NCBI GenBank assembly: GCA_003569165.1
Contig: BGOI01000001.1
Span: 208,501-272,500, forward strand
Direction: 5' to 3'
Length of the DNA stretch: 64,000 bases
Source: Opitutia bacterium
Lineage (GTDB): Bacteria; Verrucomicrobiota; Verrucomicrobiia; Opitutales; UBA953
Below, one piece after another: positions 41,753 through 50,825 of this stretch. The translations under genes were made by a program, and so were the position numbers. The notes under the pieces were generated by a model that saw only the letters and a list, made by a program, of their open reading frames with translations, ran no database searches and was not told the origin of the DNA. Every line of letters begins with the position of its first letter. Position 1 is the stretch's first letter.

Positions 41753-44085
41753 GCGCCGAAGAAGTCCTGCTGAAGTTCCTCGGTAAGCCCGGCTACAAGC
41801 CGATGCGTCTCGAGGCCATCGTCCAAGCCCTCGGTGGCGATAAGGAAGACCTCCGTCGCCTGAGCAAGACGATCCCGCGCCTCATCAAGGCGGGTGCCGT
41901 CGTGACCGTCAAAGGCCACCTGCTCGCCCTGCCCTCCGCCGGTTTCTCCCCCGTCGGCGCCGGCGCTCCGGCGCGCAAGCAAGCATCCGATCTGCTCGAA
42001 GGCACCATCCTCTTCCGCCCGAGTGGCTCCGCCCGCGTGGTCTTCGACGCCGTCCCTGGCTCGCCGCCTCGCGAACAGTTGCACATCGACGCTGACGATA
42101 CGCACGTCGCGCTCCACGGCGATCGCGTGCTCATCAAGCTCAACGCCAATCGCCGTGATCGTAACGGCGACGACTGGGGCACGGGCACGGTGGTCAGCAT
42201 CGTCAAGCGCGCCCTCACCCAGCTCACCGGCACGATCGGCAACAACCGCCTGCAGTGGTTCGTCGTCCCCGACGATCCCCGCATCTCGCGCGAAATCATC
42301 GTGCGCGACCCTGCCCGCGCCGGCCTCACGCCCGCCCCGAAGTCTGGCGACAAAGTCGTCGTCCGCCTCGACGTCTGGGAACGGCGTAACCTCAACCCCA
42401 CCGGCACGGTCACCGAAGTCCTCGGCGTCACGCACACGCCGATGGCCGAGTACCTCGCCATCCTGCGCCGCTACGGCCTCCGCCCGGAATTCCCGCCCGA
42501 AGTCGCCGCCGCGGCCAACTCTTTCGGCAAGACGGTGCAGAAGGCAGATTGCGTCGGCCGCGAAGACTTCCGCCAGATTCCGACGATTACCATCGACCCA
42601 GATGACGCCAAGGACTTCGACGACGCCCTTTCGGTCGAACGCACGGCCAACGGCAACGTCCGTGTCGGCATCCACATCGCCGACGTGTCCTCCTATGTGA
42701 AGACCGGCTCGCCCCTCGACGTCGAGGCGCGCGAACGCGGCAACTCCACCTACCTCGTCGGCACGGTCATCCCGATGCTCCCGCACGCGCTCTCGAGCGG
42801 ACTGTGCTCGCTCGTCGAAGCCGAAGACCGCCTGGTGAAGACCGTCATCTGCGAGTTCACTCCGGACGCCCGCCTGGTGAAAACCGAGTTCGCGAACTCC
42901 GTCATCCGCAGCGTCAAGCGCCTCACCTACAAGCAGGCCTACGGCTTCCTGCAGCATCTCACCAAGGACGAGATCCGCGCCCTGCCCGCGCCTCCGCCGC
43001 ACCAAACCGGCTCGCCCGGACGCCCGCTCGCTGAGCTGACCGACGCCGAACTGGATCTGATCCAGGGCATGATTGATGACCTCTGGAGCATCGGCAAGAT
43101 CCTCCGCGCCGAACGCTTCCGCGCCGGGTCGCTCGACCTGGAGATGAAGGAGATCAAGATCTACTGCGACAAGGACGGCTGGGCCGACCGTACCGAGGTC
43201 GTGCAGCACGACGAATCCCACCAGCTCATCGAGGAGTTCATGCTCCTCGCCAATGAGAGCGTCGCGACCGCCCTCGACAAGGTCTCCATCCCTCACGTCA
43301 ACCGCGTGCACGACGACCCCGACCCCGAGAAGCTCGCCGCCCTCCGCGAAGAACTCGCCGGTAATGGCTTCCAGGTCGGCGACCTCACGCACCGTTCCGA
43401 GATGGTCAAGTTGCTCGCCAGCCTCAAGGACCGCGAAGACGGTTACACCATCCGCATCCAGCTCCTGCGCTCACTCAAGCAGGCCTGCTATCGCCCGTCG
43501 CCGGATGGCCACTTCGGACTGGCGAAGCTGCACTACTCGCACTTCACGTCGCCAATCCGGCGTTACTCCGACTTGCTCGAGCACCGCATCTTCGACGCCT
43601 ATATCCAGAAGCACGGCGTGCGTTCCGCCTCCAAGGAACCGCTGCGTTCACCGGGTATCGGCGAACTGACGCGTTCGTGCGAACACATCTCGATTACCGA
43701 GCGTAACAGCTCCGAAGCCGAACGCGATTCGGTGAAGATCAAGCTCCTCGAGCTCTTCGAACGCGAGGCCGCCCGACCCGACAAGCGCCCGTTCGAGGCC
43801 ACGATCACCGACGTGAAGCCCCACGGCCTCATGGTCGAGCTCAACGCCTCGCAGGCTTACGGCCTTGTACACATGTCGACGCTCACCGACGACTACTACC
43901 GCCTGAACGACCGGGGCAATATGCTCGTCGGTAGCCGCACTGGACGGAAGTTCATGCCCGGCGGCGTCATCCAGGTGACCGTCGACCGCGTGGATCGCTT
44001 CAAGCGCCAGGTCGATTTCCGGCTCTACGACGGACGCTTGGCCCAGAAGCCGCGCGGACCGGAACGGAGGAAAGGACAACGCTGA
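41749..44085 (+). CDS. rnr: Ribonuclease R (RNB family exoribonuclease)
   Basis: Processive 3-prime to 5-prime exoribonuclease that degrades structured RNA. 778 residues: N-terminal winged-helix (VLLKFLGKPGYKPMRLEAIVQAL), cold-shock domains, RNB catalytic centre TIDPDDAKDFDDALSVE near 280-296 (metal-binding Asp cluster), HYSHFTSPIRRYSDLLEHR near 590-608, and C-terminal S1 domain (ATITDVKPHGLMVELNASQAYGLVHMSTL). Coupled to the pyrophosphatase gene by four bases. Only a short basic tail (RGPERRKGQR) follows S1. A REP hairpin with T-run follows. Confidence 0.96.
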   Translation: MSAEEVLLKFLGKPGYKPMRLEAIVQALGGDKEDLRRLSKTIPRLIKAGAVVTVKGHLLALPSAGFSPVGAGAPARKQASDLLEGTILFRPSGSARVVFDAVPGSPPREQLHIDADDTHVALHGDRVLIKLNANRRDRNGDDWGTGTVVSIVKRALTQLTGTIGNNRLQWFVVPDDPRISREIIVRDPARAGLTPAPKSGDKVVVRLDVWERRNLNPTGTVTEVLGVTHTPMAEYLAILRRYGLRPEFPPEVAAAANSFGKTVQKADCVGREDFRQIPTITIDPDDAKDFDDALSVERTANGNVRVGIHIADVSSYVKTGSPLDVEARERGNSTYLVGTVIPMLPHALSSGLCSLVEAEDRLVKTVICEFTPDARLVKTEFANSVIRSVKRLTYKQAYGFLQHLTKDEIRALPAPPPHQTGSPGRPLAELTDAELDLIQGMIDDLWSIGKILRAERFRAGSLDLEMKEIKIYCDKDGWADRTEVVQHDESHQLIEEFMLLANESVATALDKVSIPHVNRVHDDPDPEKLAALREELAGNGFQVGDLTHRSEMVKLLASLKDREDGYTIRIQLLRSLKQACYRPSPDGHFGLAKLHYSHFTSPIRRYSDLLEHRIFDAYIQKHGVRSASKEPLRSPGIGELTRSCEHISITERNSSEAERDSVKIKLLELFEREAARPDKRPFEATITDVKPHGLMVELNASQAYGLVHMSTLTDDYYRLNDRGNMLVGSRTGRKFMPGGVIQVTVDRVDRFKRQVDFRLYDGRLAQKPRGPERRKGQR

Positions 44086-44092
44086 CGCATGG

Positions 44093-44400
44093 AGGACTCG
44101 AGGACCAGAGGCCCCGAGGACAGGAGTAATTTGAGGGTGGGACAGCACCACGTGCTGTCCTTTTTTGGGGGCATCATTCTCGGGTGGCAGGTGGCAGCCC
44201 CGGGTGGCAGGTGGCGGGATGCACCGGGGTAGGGGCGCGACTGCGTCGCGTCCGTGGGCGGACGGAGGTTGGAATATCGAAAAAGTCCGCCCGGTGAGTC
44301 GCACGTTCCTATGCGAACGGCGGCCATGGCAATGGCCGCCCTACCCGAGGCAGGCTAGGACAGCACGTGGTGCTGTCCCTACCTAAATACACCTCCGGCC
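44093..44400. repeat. REP and other repeats between rnr and the glycosyltransferase gene
   Basis: GAGGACTCGAGGACCAGAGG words (44093-44125), the ACAGCAC hairpin (44137-44160), GGGTGGCAGGTGGC element (about 44174-44220), GTAGGG with GGCGCGAC stem (44228-44252), inverted GGCGGCCATGG-CAATGGCCGCC ending CTACC (44321-44345), inverted ACAGCAC stem (44355-44382), then GGCCCTCCTGTCCTC words near 44395. No gene found. Confidence 0.75.
44140..44166 (+). terminator. REP-type hairpin with T-run after rnr
   Basis: GGACAGCAC-CAC-GTGCTGTCC followed by TTTTTT, 55 bases after the rnr stop; same stem as after nuoI. Confidence 0.7.
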
Positions 44401-44409
44401 CTCCTGTCC

Positions 44410-45135
44410 TCAGGCCCTCGAAATAAGCCTCCCCCAAGCTCTCGCGTAATCGCCAGCGGCTTTGCCGAGGCGGATGCGGCCGGCGTCATCGTCGGTCCAC
44501 TTGACGGAAATCTCGACGAGCCTGGCGCCCGTGCGCGCGAGGCGCACGAAGGCTTCGGCGCCGAAAGAGAAACCGCGCGCGTCGGCAGGTATCTGCAACG
44601 CCGCAAAAGTAGAACGACGGACGAGCTTCAGCCCGCAGCCGGGATCGGTCATGCGCGCCCCAGGCAGCATCCGCCAGAAACACGAAAGCGTCGCGGAGAT
44701 GAACGAACGTTTCCACGTACGACCGATGACCTGCGAATCGCGATGCCAGCGCGAGCCCGCGACCAGGTCGGCCTTGCCTTCGGAGATCAGGCGATAACCT
44801 CGCACGAGCGCTTCGGGATCCGTCGCCATGTCGGTATCGCAGTAAGCCAGGACGTCGTAACCTTCTGGGGCGGACTCCCAGGCTGAGAAAATTGCGACAC
44901 CCTTGTCGCCATGGTCGCAAGCGCGATGGTAGACGACGCGATAAGGAATCTTAGCGGCGGACTCGATGGCCACGGCCCGCGTCCAATCAGTAGAGCCGTT
45001 GTCCGAGACCACGATGAGCACGTCCGGGCACTGGTGGGCCTGCAGGCTTTCGGCCAGCCGAGCTAGGCCAGGACCGAGGCGGCGCTCCTCATTGCGCACA
45101 GGAATGACGATCAAGAGGGGCATCCGGGAGCCCAT
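44410..45135 (-). CDS. Family 2 glycosyltransferase (dolichyl-phosphate-mannose-synthase-like)
   Basis: 241-residue cytoplasmic GT2 enzyme of the DPM1/DPG-synthase-like type. IVIPVRNEERRL near 9-20, VVSDNGSTD near 44-52, AYCDTDMATDP near 98-108 (DxD) and the acceptor-region GSRWHRDSQVIGRTWKR. No membrane segment at the C-terminus, so it lacks the GtrB anchor. ATG at codon 5 is a possible alternative start. Divergent from the Fur-box gene. Donor and acceptor are unknown. Confidence 0.85.
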   Translation of the reverse strand: MGSRMPLLIVIPVRNEERRLGPGLARLAESLQAHQCPDVLIVVSDNGSTDWTRAVAIESAAKIPYRVVYHRACDHGDKGVAIFSAWESAPEGYDVLAYCDTDMATDPEALVRGYRLISEGKADLVAGSRWHRDSQVIGRTWKRSFISATLSCFWRMLPGARMTDPGCGLKLVRRSTFAALQIPADARGFSFGAEAFVRLARTGARLVEISVKWTDDDAGRIRLGKAAGDYARAWGRLISRA

Positions 45136-45181
45136 AAAATCTCTGATTTCCCGAATGATTACAACCTAAGTCTCAACAAGA

Positions 45182-45227
45182 TGAGACTGATTCTCAATTA
45201 TTATTTGACATATGAGAGTGAGTCTCA
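45182..45227 (+). promoter_or_regulatory. Promoter with two Fur-type boxes
   Basis: TGAGACTGATTCTCA (45182-45196) and TGAGAGTGAGTCTCA (45213-45227): two 7-1-7 inverted repeats with centres 31 bases apart, three helical turns. A consensus -35 TTGACA lies at 45205-45210, with CATTAT/ATTATC as a possible -10 right after box 2, so box 2 fills the spacer. Such TGAGAnTnATTCTCA repeats match Fur boxes of many Gram-negatives. AGTCTCA-N6-TGAGACT upstream (45168-45188) adds a half-site. Confidence 0.7.
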
Positions 45228-45250
45228 TTATCAAGAGGGTCTTCAACCCT

Positions 45251-46060
45251 ATGAAAGCCCTCCTCACCACACTCACGCTCGCTTCGGCTGCCACGGCCAT
45301 CGGTTGCGACAACCCCTTCGGCTACTCCTACCTCACGGAAACTCTCAAGCCCGGGAAAATCGAAATCGTCCAGTGGGTGACCGGCCGCCTCGGCCGCAAC
45401 CTCGGCAGTGGCTATGATGCGCGCTACCGCGGCTTCGACCTAAAGACGGAAGTCGAATGGGGCATTTCGGAAAACGAGCAGCTCTCCGTCTACGTCAACT
45501 CCCGCTACTTCGAACAGACTTCGCGCGACGGCCTGCTCTTCGATGGCTTCCAGATCGCGTATAAGAAGATGCTCTCGAATCCGGACACTCAGGATTGGGG
45601 CGTGGCGTTCTACATCGAGCCAGGCTATTCGCAGGTGAGCTCGAAGAACGGCGCGCACCGCGACCAGCTCAAGCTCGAGACCAAGCTTCTCCTCCAACAT
45701 AATTTCGGCACGAGCGACGCATGGATCTACGCCGCCAATATCATCGGCGAACTCGAGCACGAGACCGCCACGCACGCCGACACGGTGAAGTTCAAGCTTA
45801 CCCAGGGCCTAGCCTGCGCCGTCGGAGCTAACTGGTATCTCGGGGCTGAGGCGATCGTCGAAGCCGAATGGGCCGAACTCAACGACCATCAATACACCGC
45901 CGTACTGGCTGGACCGTGCGTGCGCTACCAGAGCGGCGGCTTCTTCTCGACGTTCACCGTCTTGGCTCAAGTGACCGCCACCCCAGCGAACAAAGGCGAC
46001 CTTAACGTCACCAAGAAATCGCCTTACGAAACGCGCCTCCGCGTCGGCTACGAGTTCTGA
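45251..46060 (+). CDS. Outer-membrane beta-barrel-like protein, probably iron-regulated (DUF6662-like)
   Basis: 269 residues from MKALLTTLTLASAATAIGC, a signal peptide; an AGAGGG site lies 11 bases before this ATG, so the ORF-track start 13 codons earlier, inside the operator, is rejected. The mature part begins DNPFGYSYLTETLKPGKIEIVQWVTGRLGR and is built of alternating beta strands ending in RVGYEF, a C-terminal Phe typical of outer-membrane barrels. It resembles the DUF6662 family from memory. The Fur-type operator suggests a role under metal limitation or metal stress, but transport substrate is not readable. Confidence 0.75.
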   Translation: MKALLTTLTLASAATAIGCDNPFGYSYLTETLKPGKIEIVQWVTGRLGRNLGSGYDARYRGFDLKTEVEWGISENEQLSVYVNSRYFEQTSRDGLLFDGFQIAYKKMLSNPDTQDWGVAFYIEPGYSQVSSKNGAHRDQLKLETKLLLQHNFGTSDAWIYAANIIGELEHETATHADTVKFKLTQGLACAVGANWYLGAEAIVEAEWAELNDHQYTAVLAGPCVRYQSGGFFSTFTVLAQVTATPANKGDLNVTKKSPYETRLRVGYEF

Positions 46061-46084
46061 GGAACGCCTAACGTCGGTCGTTCA

Positions 46085-46505
46085 ATGGGTAAGGACAGCA
46101 CCACATGCTGTCCTATTTTGTTGGGTTCGCATATAGGTAGGGCCGAGCATCCCTGCTCGGCCGCGGCCGGCCAAGGATGGCCAGCCCTACCCGAGGCAGA
46201 GATACTCAACTCAAGAGGAGACCGGGAACCGGATGATTGGCTGGGGCCGGAGGTAGGGACGTGATTGCCATCACGTCCGTGGGCGGACGGAGGTTGGAAT
46301 ATCGAAACAGTCTGCCCGGCGATACGGACGTGCCGCGGCGAACGGCGGCCATGGCAATGGCCGCCCTACCCATAACAGGTAACAGCGGTTGGGCACTCAA
46401 AGCGAGACTGTAAACCCGAGTTAATGCTGCGGGAAAATGTCCCCAGCAAACCATCCGGTCTCCGGTTTCCCTTGTCTCTTACAAACCGCCAACCGCTAAC
46501 CGCCA
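46085..46505. repeat. REP and other repeats between the barrel gene and dxs
   Basis: GGACAGCAC-CAC-ATGCTGTCC then TATTTTG (46093-46120), 32 bases after the gene and terminator-like. Then GTAGGG with CCGAGCAT-CCCT-GCTCGG stem (46137-46162) facing GGATGGCCAGCCCTACC (to 46190), CCGGATGATTGGCTGGGG element (about 46228-46248), GTAGGGACGTGAT-TGCC-ATCACGTCC (46253-46278), inverted GGCGGCCATGG stem ending CTACC (46344-46372), CCATCCGGTCTCCGG element (46448-46470), and CGCTAACCGCC words (46490-46505). No gene in 46061-46519. Confidence 0.75.
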
Positions 46506-46519
46506 CCACCTATCAAAGC

Positions 46520-48403
46520 CTATTTCAGCCCCGCCTTCACCGTCGCCAGCATCTGGTCGGGCGAGAGGCCGTTGGCCGCGCGGAGGGTCTTCACGTCGCT
46601 CGCATGGCCGACGAATCGATCGGGCCAGCCGAGGCGGACCATCGGCGTGCGCACGCCGTGTTCGGCGAGCACCTCGAGCGCGCCCGTGCCGAAACCGCCG
46701 GTGACGGCGCCGTCTTCGAGCGTGACGATGAGCTTGGCCGACTTGGCCTGCTCGACGAGTAAGGTAGCGTCAATGGGCTTGGCGAAACGCGCGTTAACGA
46801 CGCCGACGGAAAGACCGGTCTCGGCAGCGAGCTTATCAGCAAGCGCCTGGGCTTCGGGTACCAGCGTGCCAAGCGCCCATAACTGGACGTCGACACCGGC
46901 GCGGAGGACTTCGGCTTTGCCGAGCGGGATGAGCGCCGGCTGCGCTTTGATCGCCTTGCCGGCGGCGGCGCCGCGTGGGTAGCGGATGAACATCGGCGCG
47001 CCGGACTTAAGGGCGGTGTGGAGCATGTCCGAGAACTCGTCCTCGTCCTTCGGCTGCATCAGCGTGACGTTCGGGACGCAGCGCAGGTAGGCGATGTCGA
47101 AGAGACCGTGGTGCGTCGGGCCATCGCTCGGCGAGACGCCGGCGCGATCCATACAGAAGGTGACCGGCAAGCGCTGCAGGCAAACGTCATGGATGACCAT
47201 GTCGTAGGCGCGCTGCATGAAGGTGGAGTAGATCGCGCAGACCGGGCGGAGATCGCGGGCCGCGATGCCGGCGGCGAAGAGCGCGGCGTGCTCCTCGGCG
47301 ATGCCGACGTCATGATACTGCCCGGGGAGTTCCTTCTTCAGCTGGTTGAGGCCCGTGCCCGAAGGCATCGCGGCGGTGATACCGACCACGCGAGAGTCGG
47401 CCTTGGCTTCGCGCACGAGCAGCGCGCCAAAGACATCCTGCCACGCCTTGGGCGCGCCAGGGGCGCCGGAAGCGAGCGAGTCGCCCGTCTCCGGATCGAA
47501 GGCGCCCGTGCCGTGGAATTTTTCCGGGTTCTTCAGCGCGGCGCCGAGGCCGCGGCCCTTCTCCGTGCGGACGTGCAGGAGGATCGGACCAGTGGAGTCC
47601 TTACAGAAATTGAGGTAACGCTCGAGCGCACCGAGGTCATGCCCGTCAATCGGTCCGACGTAGCGCACGCCGTACTGCTCGAAGAGGGAGGAGCTGTGCG
47701 TATACCAGTTCTTCACGTGGCGCTTGAAGCTGCGGCCGAAGTCCAAGACCTTCGTACCGAAACGCGTCTTGCCGAGCAGTCGCTTCAAGCCCTGCTGCGA
47801 ATTATTATAGGGGCGCGTGACGATCAGGCGGCTCAGGATATCAGCGACCGCGCCGACGTTGCGGTCGATGGACCACTCATTGTCGTTGAGTACGATGACC
47901 AGGCGCTTGGTCGATTTCGCGGCGTTATTGAGCGCCTCCATCGTGACACCGCAGGTGAGGGCCGCGTCGCCGATGAGGGCGACGACGTGCGAATCCTCAC
48001 CGAGGCGATCACGCGCGTTGGCGAGGCCGACGGCGGCGGAGAGCGCCGTGCCAGCATGGCCGGCGCCGAAGACGTCGTGCAGGCTCTCCTCGCGGTTGAG
48101 GAAGCCGCTCAGGCCACCCGTCGTGCGGATACCGTCGAAGTCGGTGCCATTACGACCGGTGAGGAGCTTGTGCACGTAGCCCTGGTGGGCCACGTCGAAG
48201 ACGAACTTGTCCTGCGGCGTACCGAAGACGCGGTGCAGTGCGATCGAGAGCTCGACCACGCCGAGATTGGGACCGATGTGACCGCCGTTCTTGGCGGTGA
48301 CGGCGACGAGACGTTCGCGGATCTCCTGGGCGAGCAACGGGAGTTGCTCGGGAGCGAGGGCCTTGACGTCTGCCGGCCCGCGGATGGACGCGAGGAGCGA
48401 CAT
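46520..48403 (-). CDS. dxs: 1-deoxy-D-xylulose-5-phosphate synthase
   Basis: First enzyme of the MEP isoprenoid pathway; condenses pyruvate and glyceraldehyde 3-phosphate using thiamine diphosphate. 627 residues: GHIGPNLGVVELSIALHRVF near 42-61, HQGYVHKLLTGR, GHAGTALSAAVGLA near 114-127, and DNEWSIDRNVGAVADIL. The TPP motif is GDAALTCG rather than the common GDGAxTxG, a variant I believe occurs in some lineages. Transketolase pyrimidine domain has DRAGVSPSDGPTHHGLFDIAYLR. Overlaps xseB by one base (TGATG), a common pairing. Confidence 0.93.
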   Translation of the reverse strand: MSLLASIRGPADVKALAPEQLPLLAQEIRERLVAVTAKNGGHIGPNLGVVELSIALHRVFGTPQDKFVFDVAHQGYVHKLLTGRNGTDFDGIRTTGGLSGFLNREESLHDVFGAGHAGTALSAAVGLANARDRLGEDSHVVALIGDAALTCGVTMEALNNAAKSTKRLVIVLNDNEWSIDRNVGAVADILSRLIVTRPYNNSQQGLKRLLGKTRFGTKVLDFGRSFKRHVKNWYTHSSSLFEQYGVRYVGPIDGHDLGALERYLNFCKDSTGPILLHVRTEKGRGLGAALKNPEKFHGTGAFDPETGDSLASGAPGAPKAWQDVFGALLVREAKADSRVVGITAAMPSGTGLNQLKKELPGQYHDVGIAEEHAALFAAGIAARDLRPVCAIYSTFMQRAYDMVIHDVCLQRLPVTFCMDRAGVSPSDGPTHHGLFDIAYLRCVPNVTLMQPKDEDEFSDMLHTALKSGAPMFIRYPRGAAAGKAIKAQPALIPLGKAEVLRAGVDVQLWALGTLVPEAQALADKLAAETGLSVGVVNARFAKPIDATLLVEQAKSAKLIVTLEDGAVTGGFGTGALEVLAEHGVRTPMVRLGWPDRFVGHASDVKTLRAANGLSPDQMLATVKAGLK

Positions 48404-48636
48404 CAGCCCTGCGAATCTTCGCCGCGCTTACCCAGCTGCTCGATGCGGAGTTCCGCGGCCTCGAGCGACTTCTGGCAGGACTTCAGCAGGCGCATGCCTT
48501 CCTCATATTTCGCCACGAGCTCGTCGAGCGAGACGTCGCCGGACTCGAGGGATTCGACGAGCTGCTCGAGCTTCTTCAGTTCGGCCTCGAAGCCTTCCTT
48601 GCCGGAGGCCGAGGCGGGTTTCTTGTCCGCGCACAT
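48403..48636 (-). CDS. xseB: Exodeoxyribonuclease VII small subunit
   Basis: 77 residues from MCADKKPASASG. The helical pattern FEAELKKLEQLVESLESGDVSLDELVAKYEEGMRLLKSCQKSLEAAELRIEQL is the XseB signature (LE..V..LE.G...L......G). The large subunit xseA is not in the window. The ORF-track start 25 codons earlier lacks similarity. Coupled to dxs. Confidence 0.9.
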   Translation of the reverse strand: MCADKKPASASGKEGFEAELKKLEQLVESLESGDVSLDELVAKYEEGMRLLKSCQKSLEAAELRIEQLGKRGEDSQG

Positions 48637-48744
48637 GGACCTACTGTCAGCGGAGCCCCCTCCCCTCTCAAGCGGATTGTGCAGATTCAGGCCAGAAGAC
48701 GCGCCCGGCACCCGCGACTGGGCGGGGGCGACAGGAAATGCCGC

Positions 48745-49827
48745 TCACAGAACCTGCGTGAGGCTCTTTACCGTCTTCGCATCGAGGCGCCGGACAAGCG
48801 CGACGGAAAGGTCGACGCACGCCTGGAGGTCCGCGAGGTCGATGACGGCATTGTGCGTATGGATATAGCGCGCGGGGACGCCGAGCACGATGACCGGCAC
48901 GCCCAATTCGTGCGCTTGGAAGGACCGCGCATCGGTACCGCCCGTGCGACGGACCGCGAGTTGGCAAGGGATGCCCTTCTCCGCCGCGACCGCGAGGGTC
49001 AGGTCGACGAGGCGCGGATTCATGATCGCCGTCGGATCGTAGGCGCGCACCTGCACGCCACCGCCGAGGGCGCCCTGGGCTTCGCCATGCGGAGCGAGGC
49101 CGGGCAGATCGTCAGCCGGCGGGCCTTCAAGGACGATGACGACGTCGGGCTTCGCGAGACGCGCGGCGACGACCGCTCCGCGGCAGCCGACTTCTTCCTG
49201 CACCGTCGCGACCGCGAGCAGATTGCACGGGGTCGCGGAGGCGTCGAGCTCATGCGTCGCGAGCGTGAGCGCGGCCATACCGACGCGATTATCGAAAGCT
49301 TTCGCCGAATAAAGACCCGGCTCCGCGAGGGCCGTGAAGGGGCCTTCGGGCACCACGGGGTCGCCCGGGCGGATGCCGAGACGCGCGACGGATTCTGCCG
49401 AGCGCGCGCCGATATCGACGAGCACCTTATCGGCGGAGGCGGCCTGGGCGCCGCCTTGGTGAGGCGGGAGCGCGGCGACGATGCCGATGAATTCCTTCTG
49501 CGCCGAGCGCGACCAGATGCGGAGACGTTGGGCAGCGAGGACGCCGTCCGGCCAGCCGCCGACCGGAGTCAGGCGAAGAAAGCCGTCGGACGTGACCGCC
49601 TGAACGAGAAAACCAATCTCATCCATGTGGGCCGTGAGCACCACGCGGGGGCCCTGCTTCTCTTTAGAGGGCGAGGCGAGCACGCCACCGAGGCCATCGG
49701 CCTGCAGCGTGCGGCCGCGGAGTTCGCGGACGAAGATCGCGCGGACCGCGTCCTCGTGGCCGGACGTACCGTGGGCTTGCGTGTAATCCTCCAGCAGGCG
49801 GAGGGCTTCGGAGGATCGCTTGGACAT
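48745..49827 (-). CDS. M42-family metallopeptidase (glutamyl aminopeptidase/endoglucanase-like)
   Basis: 360 residues with the co-catalytic zinc motifs of M42/M28-like peptidases: TAHMDEIGFLV near 66-76, KAFDNRVGMAAL near 174-185, VQEEVGCRGA near 208-217 and RRTGGTDARSFQ near 290-300, with PARYIHTHNAVID near the end. Cytosolic tetrahedral aminopeptidases of this family trim peptides. It follows exbD by six bases. Members were once annotated as cellulases; that reading is not supported here. Confidence 0.88.
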   Translation of the reverse strand: MSKRSSEALRLLEDYTQAHGTSGHEDAVRAIFVRELRGRTLQADGLGGVLASPSKEKQGPRVVLTAHMDEIGFLVQAVTSDGFLRLTPVGGWPDGVLAAQRLRIWSRSAQKEFIGIVAALPPHQGGAQAASADKVLVDIGARSAESVARLGIRPGDPVVPEGPFTALAEPGLYSAKAFDNRVGMAALTLATHELDASATPCNLLAVATVQEEVGCRGAVVAARLAKPDVVIVLEGPPADDLPGLAPHGEAQGALGGGVQVRAYDPTAIMNPRLVDLTLAVAAEKGIPCQLAVRRTGGTDARSFQAHELGVPVIVLGVPARYIHTHNAVIDLADLQACVDLSVALVRRLDAKTVKSLTQVL

Positions 49828-49833
49828 GGAAAA

Positions 49834-50235
49834 TTAGCGCGGCTGACGGGTCTGTAGGCGCGGCTTCAGTCCTGCCTTAGCGACCGCATCGAGTGCGCCG
49901 ACCGCGGCGCCGGTGAGCGAACGCTCGTCGGCAACGATCACGACCTCCGTACGCGGCGACTTCAGCGCGTGGTCGACGAGGGCCTTGGCAAGCGCGGCGG
50001 AAGCGATCTCCTTACCTTCGAGATAGAGTTTCCCGTCGCGGTCGACGCCGACGACGAGCGTCGTGGCCGGCGTGCCTTCAGAGCCGGCGGAAGCCGTCGG
50101 CGGGATGATTGCCATCGTGCTGGATTGGTCGAGCCGACTACTGATGAGCAGGAAGAATACCAGCACCACCATCACGTCGATGAGCGGCACCACGTTGATG
50201 TCGGCGCGACGGCGGCGGGCGACGACGAGGCTCAT
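49834..50235 (-). CDS. exbD: ExbD/TolR-type biopolymer transport protein
   Basis: 133 residues: basic start, RRADINVVPLIDVMVVLVFFLLISS near 9-33 with the conserved membrane Asp (near 19), then a short periplasmic domain (VGVDRDGKLYLEGKEI; VVIVADERSLTGAAVGALDAVAKAGL). With ExbB it uses the proton gradient to power an outer-membrane partner. Overlaps exbB as ATGA. No TonB is adjacent, so Tol- or Ton-type use is open. Confidence 0.9.
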   Translation of the reverse strand: MSLVVARRRRADINVVPLIDVMVVLVFFLLISSRLDQSSTMAIIPPTASAGSEGTPATTLVVGVDRDGKLYLEGKEIASAALAKALVDHALKSPRTEVVIVADERSLTGAAVGALDAVAKAGLKPRLQTRQPR

Positions 50236-50783
50236 CGACGGCGGGCTTCCAGCGCTTCGACGAGCACGTCGAGGCGGGAAGAAAGAATCTCAAGGCGACG
50301 GCCGAGCCAGTTCGCGGCGATGAGCGCGGGAATCGCGATGCAGAGGCCGATCATCGTCGTGCTCAGCGCGAGGCCCACGCCGCGGGTGAGCGTCTGGGAA
50401 TCAGGCAGGCCTTGTTCGGGGAAAAGCGTCGCGAGGCCGGTGACGGTACCGAGCAGGCCGAGGAGCGGCGCGGCGGCGACGATGCTGTCGAGGAGGTGCA
50501 GGCCGCGATGGAGACGGATCAGTTCGTTGCGCGTCCACGCCTTGAGCACTTCGCCGGAGGTGCCATCCTTCCAGCGTTGCACCAGACGGCCCGCGACGGA
50601 CTCGCCGTCGGCTGGGCCGACTTGGTCGAGGTTACCGTTCAAGACCGACTTGAGAACGGAGTCTGGGGCCACGCACGAAACCCGGAGAGCCAGGGTGCGT
50701 TCCACGATGAGGAAGACCGCGAGCAGGGAGCAGAGCGCGAGCGGCCAGATGAAAATGCCGGCACCTTGGAGTAGGGTTTGCAC
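50232..50783 (-). CDS. exbB: MotA/TolQ/ExbB-type proton channel protein
   Basis: 183 residues from a GTG start (QTLLQGAGIFIWPLALCSLLAVFLIVERTLAL); the ORF-track TTG eight codons upstream is less likely. Three membrane helices are visible, the second and third around AAAPLLGLLGTVTGLATLF and GLALSTTMIGLCIAIPALIAANWL, the canonical ExbB/TolQ motifs. First gene of exbB-exbD-M42-(xseB-dxs). Confidence 0.9.
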   Translation of the reverse strand: MQTLLQGAGIFIWPLALCSLLAVFLIVERTLALRVSCVAPDSVLKSVLNGNLDQVGPADGESVAGRLVQRWKDGTSGEVLKAWTRNELIRLHRGLHLLDSIVAAAPLLGLLGTVTGLATLFPEQGLPDSQTLTRGVGLALSTTMIGLCIAIPALIAANWLGRRLEILSSRLDVLVEALEARRR

Positions 50784-50825
50784 CCCATGAGCGTCCCCAA
50801 ACCCCAAAGGGTCGCAAGCCCGCTC

